A stretch of DNA of 64,000 nucleotides from Sphingomonadales bacterium (GCA_016720115.1 JADJXT010000001.1:186001-250000), one strand, 5' to 3'; numbered from the stretch's first letter, positions 17,966 through 26,453 are shown. Made by a program: numbers and translations. Notes: generated from the sequence alone by a model not told the origin.

Positions 17966-18052
17966 TGGTGCGGTCGAGAAGACTCGAACTTCCACGGCCT
18001 TTCGGCCACAACGACCTCAACGTTGCGCGTCTACCAGTTCCGCCACGACCGC
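17966..18052 (-). tRNA. tRNA-Leu (anticodon GAG)
   Basis: Read on the minus strand from 18052, the acceptor GCGGTCG pairs with CGACCGC, followed by A and an encoded CCA. The anticodon loop is TTGAGGT with anticodon GAG. A long variable arm (GTGGCCGAAAGGCCGT) marks a class II tRNA, and the T-loop reads GTTCGAGTC. Total length with CCA is 87 bases. It marks the right edge of the catabolic island. Confidence 0.96.
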
Positions 18053-18206
18053 ACTGCCCTGACAGGTAGGCGAGCGCCACTAGCAAAAGGCTTTGGGCGG
18101 CGCAACCGCAATTGCGCGATAATTTCCGGCACGAACAATGTCGCGATTTGGGGCGGTTTTCCGCTTTCAGCCGTGCAAAGCGGAAATCACGATGTCGGAC
18201 GCCGCC

Positions 18207-18252
18207 GTTAACCCTCTTTGCCCCTTGCCGCCGAGGGTTAACAAATCGTTAA
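18207..18252. promoter_or_regulatory. Inverted repeat plus CtrA-like box
   Basis: A perfect 10-base inverted repeat, GTTAACCCTC (18207-18216) and GAGGGTTAAC (18233-18242), is separated by 16 bases. Its right arm merges with TTAACAAATCGTTAA (18238-18252), which fits the full CtrA site TTAA-N7-TTAA known from alphaproteobacteria. It lies 10 bases before the small reading frame at 18262, so binding would overlap the start region. Function is inferred. Confidence 0.45.
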
Positions 18253-18261
18253 AGCTGAAGG

Positions 18262-18468
18262 ATGGCCGGATGGATCTTCGCCCTTGCCGCTGCAGCCAGC
18301 AGTTCGACGCCCGAAACGCCCGCGCGCATTCAGGCGATCGCGACGGCGACGGTAACCATCATCCGGCTGGAGCAAATTGACGTATCACGAATGCCAGAGC
18401 GCGGCAGCGATGCCCCCCGGCGCCAGTTGGGCACGCGCCAGGGCGCGCCTCAAATCGACTTCTATTAG
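18262..18468 (+). CDS. Small exported hypothetical protein
   Basis: A 68-residue product starting MAGWIFALAAAASSSTPETP, which looks like a signal sequence or membrane anchor. It is followed by IQAIATATVTIIRLEQIDV and a short polar tail ending IDFY. I recall similar small sphingomonad proteins with an alternating ATVTI beta segment, but I cannot name a family. The preceding bases carry GAAGG just before the ATG, which is close. It ends 16 bases before the convergent zinc-ribbon gene. It may be real, but its small size leaves doubt. Confidence 0.45.
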   Translation: MAGWIFALAAAASSSTPETPARIQAIATATVTIIRLEQIDVSRMPERGSDAPRRQLGTRQGAPQIDFY

Positions 18469-18484
18469 GAAAAGCAGGCAGGCG

Positions 18485-19339
18485 TCAGCTGCCCAGAGCC
18501 CAGCCAACGCTGATACGCGACGCGGCAAGCGGAACATCGCGGCGCAGCTGGCTGAAATCGGTTTTCGCGCCCGGAGCGAGCGTCCGCACCGGCGCCTTCA
18601 TCGTCCAGCTATAGACAGGCCGACCGCTGGCATCCTTCAATGTCACCAGCAATTCGGGCACTCTTTGCGCCTGCGCGGTCGGATTCACGATTGAGCCGCT
18701 GGCAATGAAATAGGGCGAACCGTCCGCATCGCGGCCAAGCTCCAGATTGTCGTGCAGGACAATTTTCAAATCGGGTTCGGCCACCGCCGTACCGAAACTG
18801 TTGTCGAGCCAGCGAAATTGCCAGGCTGCCGCGCCCAGCGCTGCAATCAACAGGGCAAAGGCAATCCCCGCATAAGTCCACAGCTTTGCCGGATTGCGGC
18901 GCGGACGGAAGGGCGGCTCATGCGCGAACTGGCTGCGCTGGACATAAGGCTCGGGCGGCGCCGATGGGGCAGGAACTGGAACAGCATCGGCGGTTTCGGC
19001 ACGCTCCAGCGCAGGCGGCAGATCTGGTGCAGATGCGTCGCGATCCTCAAAAGCGGAAAAGCCCGGCTGCGCAACGGATTCTTCCGCTTTCGCCTCTTCA
19101 GGCATGGCTGGTGCCGACTCTGGTGTAGAGGGCGCTACGCTCGTTGTTGGGTCGGCGGGCGGCGAAGCGGCAACGGGTGGGGCCACGATGGTGGGGGCGG
19201 GAGGTGAAGGCGGCAGCTCTATCCCGCCCTGAAACCAGCTGTGGCGGCAATTCGCGCAGCGGACCTGCCGCCCGTTCGCGCCGATGGCGCTGTCAGGAAC
19301 GACATAACGGGTGCGGCATTCTGGGCAGACGAGCAGCAT
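18485..19339 (-). CDS. MJ0042-type zinc-ribbon membrane protein
   Basis: A 284-residue protein. The N-terminal finger CPECRTRYVVPDSAIGANG then CANCRHSWF matches the MJ0042 zinc-ribbon. A long Pro/Ala-rich linker (about 45-150) leads to one membrane helix (YAGIAFALLIAALGAAAW, about 155-172). The C-terminal part resembles DUF3426, with ELLVTLKDASGRPVYSW as a landmark. Proteins of this architecture commonly sit beside ftsEX in alphaproteobacteria. The function is unknown; cytosolic finger and periplasmic domain suggest a membrane-linked sensor or scaffold. It is divergent from ftsE, with about 150 bases of shared promoter region. Confidence 0.88.
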   Translation of the reverse strand: MLLVCPECRTRYVVPDSAIGANGRQVRCANCRHSWFQGGIELPPSPPAPTIVAPPVAASPPADPTTSVAPSTPESAPAMPEEAKAEESVAQPGFSAFEDRDASAPDLPPALERAETADAVPVPAPSAPPEPYVQRSQFAHEPPFRPRRNPAKLWTYAGIAFALLIAALGAAAWQFRWLDNSFGTAVAEPDLKIVLHDNLELGRDADGSPYFIASGSIVNPTAQAQRVPELLVTLKDASGRPVYSWTMKAPVRTLAPGAKTDFSQLRRDVPLAASRISVGWALGS

Positions 19340-19489
19340 GGCCCAATCATAAACATCAGCGATTCACGCGATGCAAGCATATCCAGCAATTATGCTGTGG
19401 ACGGAGCGCGCTTTATCGTCAGGCGCGGGCATCCTGTCGCGCAAACAAGCCTTTGCGCAGTTGGGGTTAATGTGCAATGCGGTTGCCCG

Positions 19490-20203
19490 ATGCAAAGCGT
19501 TGCCGAATTCGACAATGTAGGCCTGCGATATGGCACCGGTGCGGAAACGTTGACCGATGTCAGTTTCAAGCTGTTTCCGGGAAGCTTTTACTTCCTGACC
19601 GGGGCGTCGGGCGCAGGCAAGACGTCGCTGCTGAAACTGCTGTACCTGGCCCACCGCCCCAGCCGCGGGGCGATCCGCATGTTCGGTGAAGATCTGGCCA
19701 ATATGCCGCGCAGCCGCCTGCCCGGCTTTCGCCGTCGCATCGGCGTGGTGTTCCAGGATTTCCGGCTGGTTTCGCATCTGAGCGCTTTTGACAATATCGC
19801 CCTGCCGCTGCGCATCGCCGGAATATCGGAGCGCGACCTTGAAGGGCCGGTCAACGAGATGCTCGAATGGATCGGCCTGACCGAGCGGGCGTCTGCGCGC
19901 CCCGCGACGCTTTCGGGTGGAGAGCAGCAACGCGTCGCCATCGCGCGCGCCGTTATCGGCAGGCCTGAAATGCTGGTGGCGGACGAGCCAACGGGCAATG
20001 TCGACCCGGACATGGCGCTGCGCCTGTTAAAGCTGTTTGCCGCGCTCAACCGGCTCGGCACAACCGTCGTTGTGGCAACGCACGACATCCACCTGCTGCA
20101 GGAAATCGAGGGCGCGCAAATGATGCGGCTCGACAAGGGGCGGCTTTCCGATCCCACCGGAGCACTCAGGCATCCGCCGCGCCCCCTGGTGTTGCGGAAC
20201 TAG
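19490..20203 (+). CDS. ftsE: Cell division ATP-binding protein FtsE
   Basis: A 237-residue ABC ATPase. Walker A GASGAGKTS lies near residue 40, the Q-loop in VVFQDFRLV, the signature LSGGEQQR near 143, Walker B MLVADEPTG near 162 and the switch His in VVATHD near 198. With FtsX it forms a complex that controls septal peptidoglycan hydrolases. The ATG at 19490 gives an N-terminus MQSVAEFDNVGLRYG like that of the family; a GTG at 19472 is possible. ftsX follows nine bases downstream. Confidence 0.95.
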   Translation: MQSVAEFDNVGLRYGTGAETLTDVSFKLFPGSFYFLTGASGAGKTSLLKLLYLAHRPSRGAIRMFGEDLANMPRSRLPGFRRRIGVVFQDFRLVSHLSAFDNIALPLRIAGISERDLEGPVNEMLEWIGLTERASARPATLSGGEQQRVAIARAVIGRPEMLVADEPTGNVDPDMALRLLKLFAALNRLGTTVVVATHDIHLLQEIEGAQMMRLDKGRLSDPTGALRHPPRPLVLRN

Positions 20204-20212
20204 GGCGCGCAT

Positions 20213-21109
20213 ATGAAACTGCCCTTTGCCGCCAACCCGCACGAACGCCAGCTGATTCCGGACGGACGCTTCACCGGCCCCATGCCCTGGGTCATGGCGA
20301 TCATGCTGTTCCTGTCGCTGCTTGCTGCCGCTGCCGCGCTCGCGCTCGCACATTCTGCCAGCTTGGGCAGCCAGTCGCTTTCACGACAGGCGACGGTGCA
20401 GCTATTGGAAAACGATCCCGGCGCGCGAACATCGCAACAGCGGCAGGTGGCATCGCGTCTGCGCAATTTGCCGGGCGTCAGCGATGTCACGATTGTTCCC
20501 GAAAGCGAGGCGCGCGCACTGCTTGAACCATGGCTGGGCGATGTCGCGGAAGACAGCGACATTCCGGTGCCTGCGCTGATCGATGTGGAGTTCAGCGTTG
20601 CACCTGCACCCGACCGCCTTTCGGCACTGCGGCGCGAGCTGCAGCGGATTGCGCCTTCGGTGCGCATCGACGGCAATGCACAGTGGCTCAAGCCCTGGTT
20701 TGACCTTGTCAGCTCGATGTTGTGGGTCGCGATCGCCATCGTCGCACTGCTCCTGTTTGCAACGGCTGCAACGGTGGCGCTGGCGGTGCGTGGCGCGCTG
20801 AACACGCACAAGGGCACAATAGAGATTGTGCACATGATGGGCGGGACCGATCTGCAGGTCGCGCGACTATTCCAGCGTCGCGTCGCGCTCGATGCGCTTT
20901 TTGGCGGCGCCCTCGGGCTGGCGGCGGCGGTGGCAGTGGTATTGCTGCTGGGTGAGCGGCTCGCGGCGCTGGAGCCCGGGTTGCTTTCCGGCGCTTCGGT
21001 TCCGCTCTATGGCTGGCCGCTCTTGCTGTTGATACCGCTCGCGGTTACTGGTCTGTCGATGGCAATGGCCCGCTGGACCGTGCTTTCGACACTCAAGAAG
21101 ATGTTATGA
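20213..21109 (+). CDS. ftsX: Cell division protein FtsX
   Basis: A 298-residue permease-like protein with four predicted membrane helices: about 28-50, 165-190, 215-240 and 262-285. The extracellular domain between helices 1 and 2 contains LRNLPGVSDVTIVPESEA, typical of FtsX. It works with FtsE to activate peptidoglycan hydrolases at the septum. The stop overlaps the next ATG (ATGA at 21106), so the downstream DUF218 protein is translationally coupled. Confidence 0.94.
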   Translation: MKLPFAANPHERQLIPDGRFTGPMPWVMAIMLFLSLLAAAAALALAHSASLGSQSLSRQATVQLLENDPGARTSQQRQVASRLRNLPGVSDVTIVPESEARALLEPWLGDVAEDSDIPVPALIDVEFSVAPAPDRLSALRRELQRIAPSVRIDGNAQWLKPWFDLVSSMLWVAIAIVALLLFATAATVALAVRGALNTHKGTIEIVHMMGGTDLQVARLFQRRVALDALFGGALGLAAAVAVVLLLGERLAALEPGLLSGASVPLYGWPLLLLIPLAVTGLSMAMARWTVLSTLKKML

Positions 21110-21636
21110 TACGACGCCTCCTCTCCTCGATCCTGCTCGTCTGGATGCTCGGCTTCATGTGGTTTGCAATCTTCCTGCCGCAACCGGCGGAGCTTGATGC
21201 AACCGACGGGGTCGTCGTTCTGACTGGCGGGCCAAAGCGGATCGACCGCGGGCTGGAGATTATCGAGAAGCGCAAGGCGCGGCGGATGTTGATTTCCGGC
21301 GTTGACCTTGATGTGAAGCCCGCCGAGCTGGCCGCCGAATATAAGCGCCCGATGAAGCTGTTCAATTGTTGCATCGACCTTGGCTTTCGCGCGGTCGACA
21401 CGCGTTCCAACGCACTGGAAACCGCCCGCTGGGTCGCCCGCAACAAGGTGAAGACGTTGCGCGTTGTAACGCACGACTGGCACATGCGCAGGGGTTTGCT
21501 GGAACTGAAGATCGCCCTGCCCGACGATGTCGAAATTCTGGCCGATGCCGTTCCGACAAAGCCCAGTTTCTATGTGCTGTTTCGCGAATATAACAAATAT
21601 TGGCTGAGAGGCGCCGCCGCGCTGGTCGGGGTGTAA
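21106..21636 (+). CDS. YdcF/ElyC-like DUF218 protein
   Basis: A 176-residue protein with one N-terminal membrane helix (about 5-20) and a DUF218 domain: VVVLTGGPKRIDRGLEII, RRMLISGV, TRSNALETARWV and RVVTHDWHMRRGLLELK. The family includes ElyC and SanA, implicated in envelope carbon and lipid-carrier control. The gene is coupled to ftsX by a four-base overlap and is five bases before plsC, which suggests an envelope role. The catalytic function is unproven. Confidence 0.9.
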   Translation: MIRRLLSSILLVWMLGFMWFAIFLPQPAELDATDGVVVLTGGPKRIDRGLEIIEKRKARRMLISGVDLDVKPAELAAEYKRPMKLFNCCIDLGFRAVDTRSNALETARWVARNKVKTLRVVTHDWHMRRGLLELKIALPDDVEILADAVPTKPSFYVLFREYNKYWLRGAAALVGV

Positions 21637-21640
21637 CCCG

Positions 21641-22327
21641 ATGTTCCTGCTCCGCTCGCTTCTCTTTGCCATCGTCTTTTATATCGGCTCGGTTTTCTAC
21701 GTGGTCAGCGCATTGGTAGGCGCCTACACGTCGACTGCCCTGCTTAGAAAGGCGGTCCACGGCTGGAGCCGCTACCACCATTTCTGCGCACGCTGGCTGC
21801 TGGCCATCCGCACCGAAGTCGACGGCGTGCTGCCGACCGAACCAGTATTGTTTGCAATCAAGCATGAGGCGATGTTCGAGACCATCGACATGCCGCGCAT
21901 GTTCCGCCTGCCTGCCGTCATCACCAAGCGCGAGTTGTTCGACATTCCCGGCTGGGGGACGGCGGCGAAAGCCTATGGCATGATTCCGGTCGACAGAGAG
22001 GCAGGCGCCAGCGCGCTGCGTGCCATGATCGTGCTGGCACGGCAAATGCAGGCCGAGAACCGCCCGATCGTGATTTTCCCTGAAGGTACACGCGTCCCGC
22101 ATGGCGAACGCCCACCGCTGCAGTCAGGCTTTGCCGGGCTCTACAAGCTGCTCGGCATGCCGGTGGTGCCGATCGCCGTGAACAGCGGCTTGCTGACGCC
22201 CAAAGGCAAGCCATGGTGGCGGAGCGGAACCATGACCTACAAGGTTGGTGAAACCATCCCCCCCGGCCTGCCGCGCGAAGAGATCGAGGCCCGGGTGCAC
22301 GCGGCGATCAACGCGTTGAACGGTTGA
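21641..22327 (+). CDS. plsC: 1-acyl-sn-glycerol-3-phosphate acyltransferase
   Basis: A 228-residue membrane-bound acyltransferase with an N-terminal hydrophobic segment (about 3-32). Motif I is KHEAMFET (H-x4-E form, seen in alphaproteobacterial members) and motif III is IFPEGTR. It transfers an acyl group to lysophosphatidic acid to give phosphatidic acid in phospholipid synthesis. It ends the ftsE-ftsX-DUF218-plsC operon and is followed by a large palindrome that may act as transcript end. Confidence 0.92.
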   Translation: MFLLRSLLFAIVFYIGSVFYVVSALVGAYTSTALLRKAVHGWSRYHHFCARWLLAIRTEVDGVLPTEPVLFAIKHEAMFETIDMPRMFRLPAVITKRELFDIPGWGTAAKAYGMIPVDREAGASALRAMIVLARQMQAENRPIVIFPEGTRVPHGERPPLQSGFAGLYKLLGMPVVPIAVNSGLLTPKGKPWWRSGTMTYKVGETIPPGLPREEIEARVHAAINALNG

Positions 22328-22385
22328 GCTTTTCCCGTCGGTAAAGCCGCTCTCGCTAGGCGGTGCTGATAGCGGTTGTGAAATT

Positions 22386-22524
22386 TTCCTCAGAAGAAAG
22401 AAGGAAATAAGAAATAAGAGGTCGCGTAGCGACCTCAATCAACCGCATCGGGGCGATGACGCGCAGAAATCGTTGTTGAAGGGCTGACGCCCTTCTTTCT
22501 TCTTTCCTTCTTTCTTCTAAAGGA
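22386..22524. repeat. Nested palindromic element A
   Basis: A 139-base bipartite inverted repeat. The left arm AGAAGAAAGAAGGAAATAAG (from 22392) continues to 22420 and pairs with 22490-22518, with 3 mismatches in 29. Each arm ends in its own hairpin, GAGGTCGCGTAGCGACCTC (22418-22436) and GGGCTGACGCCC (22481-22492). The arms are purine or pyrimidine rich, unlike the surrounding sequence. Element B (24691-24824) is related. It lies between convergent plsC and tyrA. Confidence 0.85.
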
Positions 22525-22590
22525 ATCCCAACGCGTCATTTCAGCCACAGCCAATGGCTTCTGCATGGCCTCGCGCTTCCCGTTACAGCC

Positions 22591-23496
22591 CTAATGCTTG
22601 CGCCCGAAATCAGGGGCATCGTCATCCTGCCCCTGCTCGACGATCGACCGTCTGATGGCGCGCGTGCGGGCGAAGAGCGCCTCCAGCTCGTCGCCCTTGC
22701 CATAGCGGATCGCGCGTTGCAGCGCGGTCAGGTCTTCGCTGAATCGCTGGAGCATTTCGAGCACGGCTTCCTTGTTGTTGAGGAAAACGTCGCGCCACAT
22801 CACCGGATCGGAGGCGGCGATGCGGGTGAAATCGCGGAAGCCGCCGGCCGAATATTTGATGACCTCGCTCTGCGTCACCTCGCCCAGATCGTCCGCCGTG
22901 CCGACGATGGTATAGGCGATGAGGTGCGGCAAATGGCTGGTTACCGCCAGCACCAGATCATGGTGCCGCGCATCCATGATCTCGACATCGGCCCCCAGCC
23001 GCTGCCAGAAGGCCGATAGCGCCGCCACCGCCGCTTCGGGGGCATTGGCAGGCGGGGTGAGGATGCACCAGCGGCCCTGGAACAAGGTTGCAAAGCCGGC
23101 ATCGGGCCCACTTTTTTCGGTACCGGCAACGGGATGGGCGGGGATGATCGTCGCGTGCGGCAGCGCGGCAGCCAGCGCCTCGGTGACGCTCTGCTTGCAG
23201 CTTCCGACATCGCTGACGATGGCGTCGGCAGGCAGGTCAGCCGCCATCGCTTCGGCCACCGAGCCCATTGCCCCCACCGGCACGCACAATATGACCAGCC
23301 CGGCGTCGATAACCGCCGTTCCCGCAGTATCGGCAACATCGTCGCAAAAACCGAGTTCGCGCGAACGCGCCCGCACTTCCGCGTCTGCATCAAAGCCCGT
23401 TACCCTGACGTCGGGCATGGCGGCTTTCACCGCGCGCGCGACCGAAGAGCCGATGAGCCCAAGCCCGATGATCGAGACGCGCGCGAAGGGCTGCAT
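22591..23496 (-). CDS. tyrA: Prephenate/arogenate dehydrogenase
   Basis: A 301-residue enzyme of tyrosine synthesis. The NAD-binding loop IIGLGLIGSSVAR is at about 9-21; further motifs are SDVGSCKQSV, HPVAGTEKSG and SHLPHLIAYTIV. It oxidatively decarboxylates prephenate or arogenate. The start overlaps the stop of hisC by one base. The gene pair hisC-tyrA is common in alphaproteobacteria, where the aminotransferase also serves aromatic amino acids. Confidence 0.94.
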   Translation of the reverse strand: MQPFARVSIIGLGLIGSSVARAVKAAMPDVRVTGFDADAEVRARSRELGFCDDVADTAGTAVIDAGLVILCVPVGAMGSVAEAMAADLPADAIVSDVGSCKQSVTEALAAALPHATIIPAHPVAGTEKSGPDAGFATLFQGRWCILTPPANAPEAAVAALSAFWQRLGADVEIMDARHHDLVLAVTSHLPHLIAYTIVGTADDLGEVTQSEVIKYSAGGFRDFTRIAASDPVMWRDVFLNNKEAVLEMLQRFSEDLTALQRAIRYGKGDELEALFARTRAIRRSIVEQGQDDDAPDFGRKH

Positions 23497-24593
23497 CAGC
23501 CTTGCTGTTCCAGTATCTTGCGCATCGCGGCCATCACGCCGCGATTTTCCGCTTCGCTGCCGATGGTGATGCGCAGGCCGTTGGCAAGTCCCTGCCCCGG
23601 CAGCCAGCGGACAATATAGCCTTCGTCCATCAGGCCATTATAGACCGTCTCGGCGCTGACATGGCCTTCGAACATCACCATCAGGAAGTTGGCCCAGCTC
23701 GGGATTGCCTTCAGGCCATGGTTCGCCAGCGAAGCGATTTCACCTGCCATCCAGTCGCGCCAAACGAGGTTATGCTTGCGGCTGTTTGCGACGAAATCGG
23801 TATCGGCCAGCGCGGCGATCGCCGCCGCCTGCCCGGCACTGGTCACGTTGAACGGGGCGCGGATACGGTTGAGCGTCTCGATCAGTCCGGGCTGGCCATA
23901 GGCCCAGCCGACGCGTTCGGCCGCGAGCCCGTAAATCTTGGAGAAGGTGCGGGTAACAAGGACATTGGCGTTGCGGCGGGCAAGCTCGAACGCGGCAGGG
24001 CCGTCATCCTCCAGATATTCGCCATAGGCCTGGTCGAGCACCAGCACGCAATCGGCAGGGAGCCCGGCATGGAGCCGCGCGATTTCGGCATCGCTGCAGA
24101 GCGTGCCTGTCGGGTTGTTGGGATTGGCGACAAAAACGACACGGGTCTTTTCATTGACCAGCGCCAGCAGCGCGTCGACATCGGTGCCATAATCCTTGTC
24201 GGGCGCCACAACCACGGTCGCCGCGCATTTGCGCGCGGCGATATCATAGACCGCAAAGCCATAGCGGACATAGATGATCTCGTCCCCAGCCCCGGCATAG
24301 CCCATCGCGATCAGGTTAAGCAGTTCGTCCGAACCGGTGCCGCAAACGATCTGGTCTGCTTCGAGGCGGTAAGCCTTGCCCAATGCCTCACGCAGCGCGT
24401 GCGCAGCCGGATCGGGATAGCGCGCCAGTGTGGAGCGCGCCTCTGCCAAAGCGGCGGCGGCATGATCGCTGCATCCCAGCGGATTTTCGTTTGCCGACAG
24501 CTTGATCAGCACGCGCCCGTCATCGCCCTTCGCCTTGCCTGGCGTGTAGGCGTGAATGGCGTTGATCCAGGGCTTTGCTGCAGGCTGTGTCAT
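23496..24593 (-). CDS. hisC: Histidinol-phosphate/aromatic aminotransferase
   Basis: A 365-residue class I/II PLP aminotransferase. Key segments are LSANENPLGCS, VCGTGSDELL, FVANPNNPTGT, LDQAYGEY and the PLP lysine in TRTFSKIYGLA. It transaminates imidazoleacetol phosphate in histidine synthesis and probably phenylpyruvate-type acids too, given linkage to tyrA. I chose ATG at 24593 (MTQPAAKPWI), which fits family N-termini; ATG at 24605 and 24629 are in frame. It diverges from metX, with palindromic element B between them. Confidence 0.93.
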   Translation of the reverse strand: MTQPAAKPWINAIHAYTPGKAKGDDGRVLIKLSANENPLGCSDHAAAALAEARSTLARYPDPAAHALREALGKAYRLEADQIVCGTGSDELLNLIAMGYAGAGDEIIYVRYGFAVYDIAARKCAATVVVAPDKDYGTDVDALLALVNEKTRVVFVANPNNPTGTLCSDAEIARLHAGLPADCVLVLDQAYGEYLEDDGPAAFELARRNANVLVTRTFSKIYGLAAERVGWAYGQPGLIETLNRIRAPFNVTSAGQAAAIAALADTDFVANSRKHNLVWRDWMAGEIASLANHGLKAIPSWANFLMVMFEGHVSAETVYNGLMDEGYIVRWLPGQGLANGLRITIGSEAENRGVMAAMRKILEQQG

Positions 24594-24690
24594 GCCGCGC
24601 GCCATAGCTGCGGGACGAGTTCGGCGCAACCTGTGTGGGCAGGGTTCTGCGCCGATATCGGTTTTGGCCAGAAAGCCGGGGCTCGGGATT

Positions 24691-24824
24691 CGTTAGGAGA
24701 AAGAAGGGAAAAAGAAAGAAGGGCGTCAGCCCTCCAATTTCAAACTCACGCATACTCATTAAAGAGCGGATTGAATGGGGTTGCTGTGCACCCCTTATTT
24801 CTTCTTTCCTTCTTTCTCCTAACG
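24691..24824. repeat. Nested palindromic element B
   Basis: A 134-base inverted repeat in the hisC-metX divergent region. Left arm CGTTAGGAGAAAGAAGG (24691-24707) is identical to the reverse complement of the right end (24808-24824), and similarity continues inward. Inner hairpins are GGGCGTCAGCCC (24721-24732) and GGGGTTGCTGTGCACCCC (24777-24794). It shares the GAGAAAGAAGG arm and the GGGC-GCCC hairpin with element A. Confidence 0.85.
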
Positions 24825-24900
24825 CAAAAACGAAACGAGGCTTTCATGCCGCGAACCAACAAATTCTTGCCACAAACCACCGCACTGATATTGCGCGCTT

Positions 24901-26022
24901 ATGGGTGAAGATGGGCGCTTTGGCCTCGACAGGCGGACGAAACTGCTGGGGCCGGTGCGGCTCGACAGCGGCGCCGCCTTTGCGCCGGTCGAATTTGCCT
25001 ATGAAACCTATGGCACGCTCAATGCCGACAAGTCGAATGCGATCCTTATCTGCCATGCGCTGACAGGCGACCAATATGTCGCCTCGACCCACCCGGTGAC
25101 AGGCAAGCCCGGCTGGTGGACCCGGCTGGTGGGAGAGGGCAAGCCCGTCGATCCCGCACGCCATTGCATTATCTGCATCAATGTTCTTGGCAGCTGCATG
25201 GGTTCATCGGGCCCTGCCAGTTTCGATCCCGGCACAAACGAGCCCTATGCCATGGACTTTCCAGTGATCACCATCGCCGACATGGTGCGCGCGCAGGCGA
25301 TATTGCTCGACCATCTGGGTATCGAACGGCTCGCCTGTGTCATCGGTGGCTCGATGGGCGGGATGCAGGCGCTGACCTGGGCATCGCTCTTTCCAGATCG
25401 CGTGCAGTCGGCGATCGTGATTGCCTCCACCGCCCGCCACAGCGCGCAGAACATCGCCTTTCACGAGGTCGGGCGGCAGGCGATCATGGCCGACCCGAAT
25501 TGGCAAGGCGGTGCCTATTATGGCTCGCTCGACCAGCCCGACGCCGGCCTCGCAGTCGCGCGCATGGCCGCGCATATCACCTATCTCTCCGAAGCCGGCC
25601 TGACCGAGAAATTCGGGCGGCAATTGCAGGACCGCGAAGCCAAGACCTTCGGCTTCGACGCCGATTTCCAGGTCGAAAGCTATTTGCGCTATCAGGGGCT
25701 CAGTTTTGTCGAGCGTTTCGATGCCAACAGCTACCTCTATATCACCCGCGCGATGGACTATTACGACCTGGCCGAAGAACATGGCGGCATATTGGCCAAC
25801 GCGTTTCAGGGCACGCGCACGCGTTTCTGCCTGATAAGTTTTGACAGCGACTGGCTTTACCCCACCATCGAATCCAAACGCGTGGTGCAGGCGCTGAACG
25901 CTGCAGGAGCCGCCGCCAGCTTTGTCGAACTTTCGAGCCCCTTCGGTCACGACGCCTTCCTGCTCGACGCGCCAGAGATGAACCGGATCGTCGACGGCTT
26001 CCTGAAAGCGGGCGGGCTATGA
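24901..26022 (+). CDS. metX: Homoserine O-acetyl/succinyltransferase
   Basis: A 373-residue alpha/beta hydrolase of the MetX family. The pattern AYETYGTLN, HALTGDQYV and the nucleophile Ser in GGSMGGMQ (about 150) are present, and the catalytic His is in SSPFGHDAFLLD near 350. It acylates homoserine in methionine synthesis; acetyl and succinyl donors cannot be separated by eye. The GNAT gene starts inside its stop codon, and metW follows. I saw no SAM-II-like riboswitch in the bases just before the ATG. Confidence 0.94.
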   Translation: MGEDGRFGLDRRTKLLGPVRLDSGAAFAPVEFAYETYGTLNADKSNAILICHALTGDQYVASTHPVTGKPGWWTRLVGEGKPVDPARHCIICINVLGSCMGSSGPASFDPGTNEPYAMDFPVITIADMVRAQAILLDHLGIERLACVIGGSMGGMQALTWASLFPDRVQSAIVIASTARHSAQNIAFHEVGRQAIMADPNWQGGAYYGSLDQPDAGLAVARMAAHITYLSEAGLTEKFGRQLQDREAKTFGFDADFQVESYLRYQGLSFVERFDANSYLYITRAMDYYDLAEEHGGILANAFQGTRTRFCLISFDSDWLYPTIESKRVVQALNAAGAAASFVELSSPFGHDAFLLDAPEMNRIVDGFLKAGGL

Positions 26023-26453
26023 GCTTCGAACTTTCAGACGACACAGCGCGACTGGACATCGGGCGTATTCATGGATGGCTCGCGTCAAGCTATTGGTCGC
26101 CCGGAATTGAGCGCGACCTGGTCGAGCGCGCGATCAAAAGATCGCATTGCTTGGGTGTTTATCGGAAGGCCGAACAGGTCGGTTTCGCGCGAGCGATCAC
26201 CGATCACGCCACATTCGCATGGATTGCCGATGTCTGGGTAGACGAAAGCGCGCGCGGACAGGGGCTGGGCCAGCGCATGATGGGCTGGTTTATCGACCAC
26301 CCGGCATTCTGCGGCATCCGTCGCATCGGCTTGGTCACGGCTGACGCCCATGGCGTTTATGAGAAAGTCGGATTCCACGCTTTGTTGCGCCCTGATCGCT
26401 ATATGGAGCGCCTGTCGCCCGAGGCGGCAAAGCTGTTGAAAGCCGCATCATGA
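26019..26453 (+). CDS. GNAT N-acetyltransferase inserted between metX and metW
   Basis: A 144-residue GNAT protein. The acetyl-CoA loop is VDESARGQGLGQRMMGW (R/Q-x-x-G-x-G/A at about 77-85), followed by IGLVTADAHGVYEKVGF. It overlaps metX by four bases at its start and metW by four at its end, so all three are translated as one unit. The substrate is unknown. In other alphaproteobacteria metX and metW are usually adjacent, so this gene is an insertion into a conserved pair that kept coupling. Confidence 0.9.
   Translation: MSFELSDDTARLDIGRIHGWLASSYWSPGIERDLVERAIKRSHCLGVYRKAEQVGFARAITDHATFAWIADVWVDESARGQGLGQRMMGWFIDHPAFCGIRRIGLVTADAHGVYEKVGFHALLRPDRYMERLSPEAAKLLKAAS

Noticed and set aside
17969..18052. 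Direct-repeat attachment site matching the tRNA-Leu 3' end
   Set aside because: I could not see a second copy of the tRNA 3' end elsewhere in the window; the left boundary of the island is not included.
22386..22524. Element A as a CRISPR array
   Set aside because: It is a single inverted structure without regular direct repeats or spacers, and no cas gene is near.
24825..24900. Possible SAM riboswitch before metX
   Set aside because: I looked for a SAM-II-type pattern in the bases just before the ATG and did not find it; the space is mostly occupied by palindrome B. A covariance-model search would be decisive.
23502..24908. 468-codon frame opposite hisC running into element B
   Set aside because: hisC on the other strand has all family motifs; this frame shows no recognisable domain.
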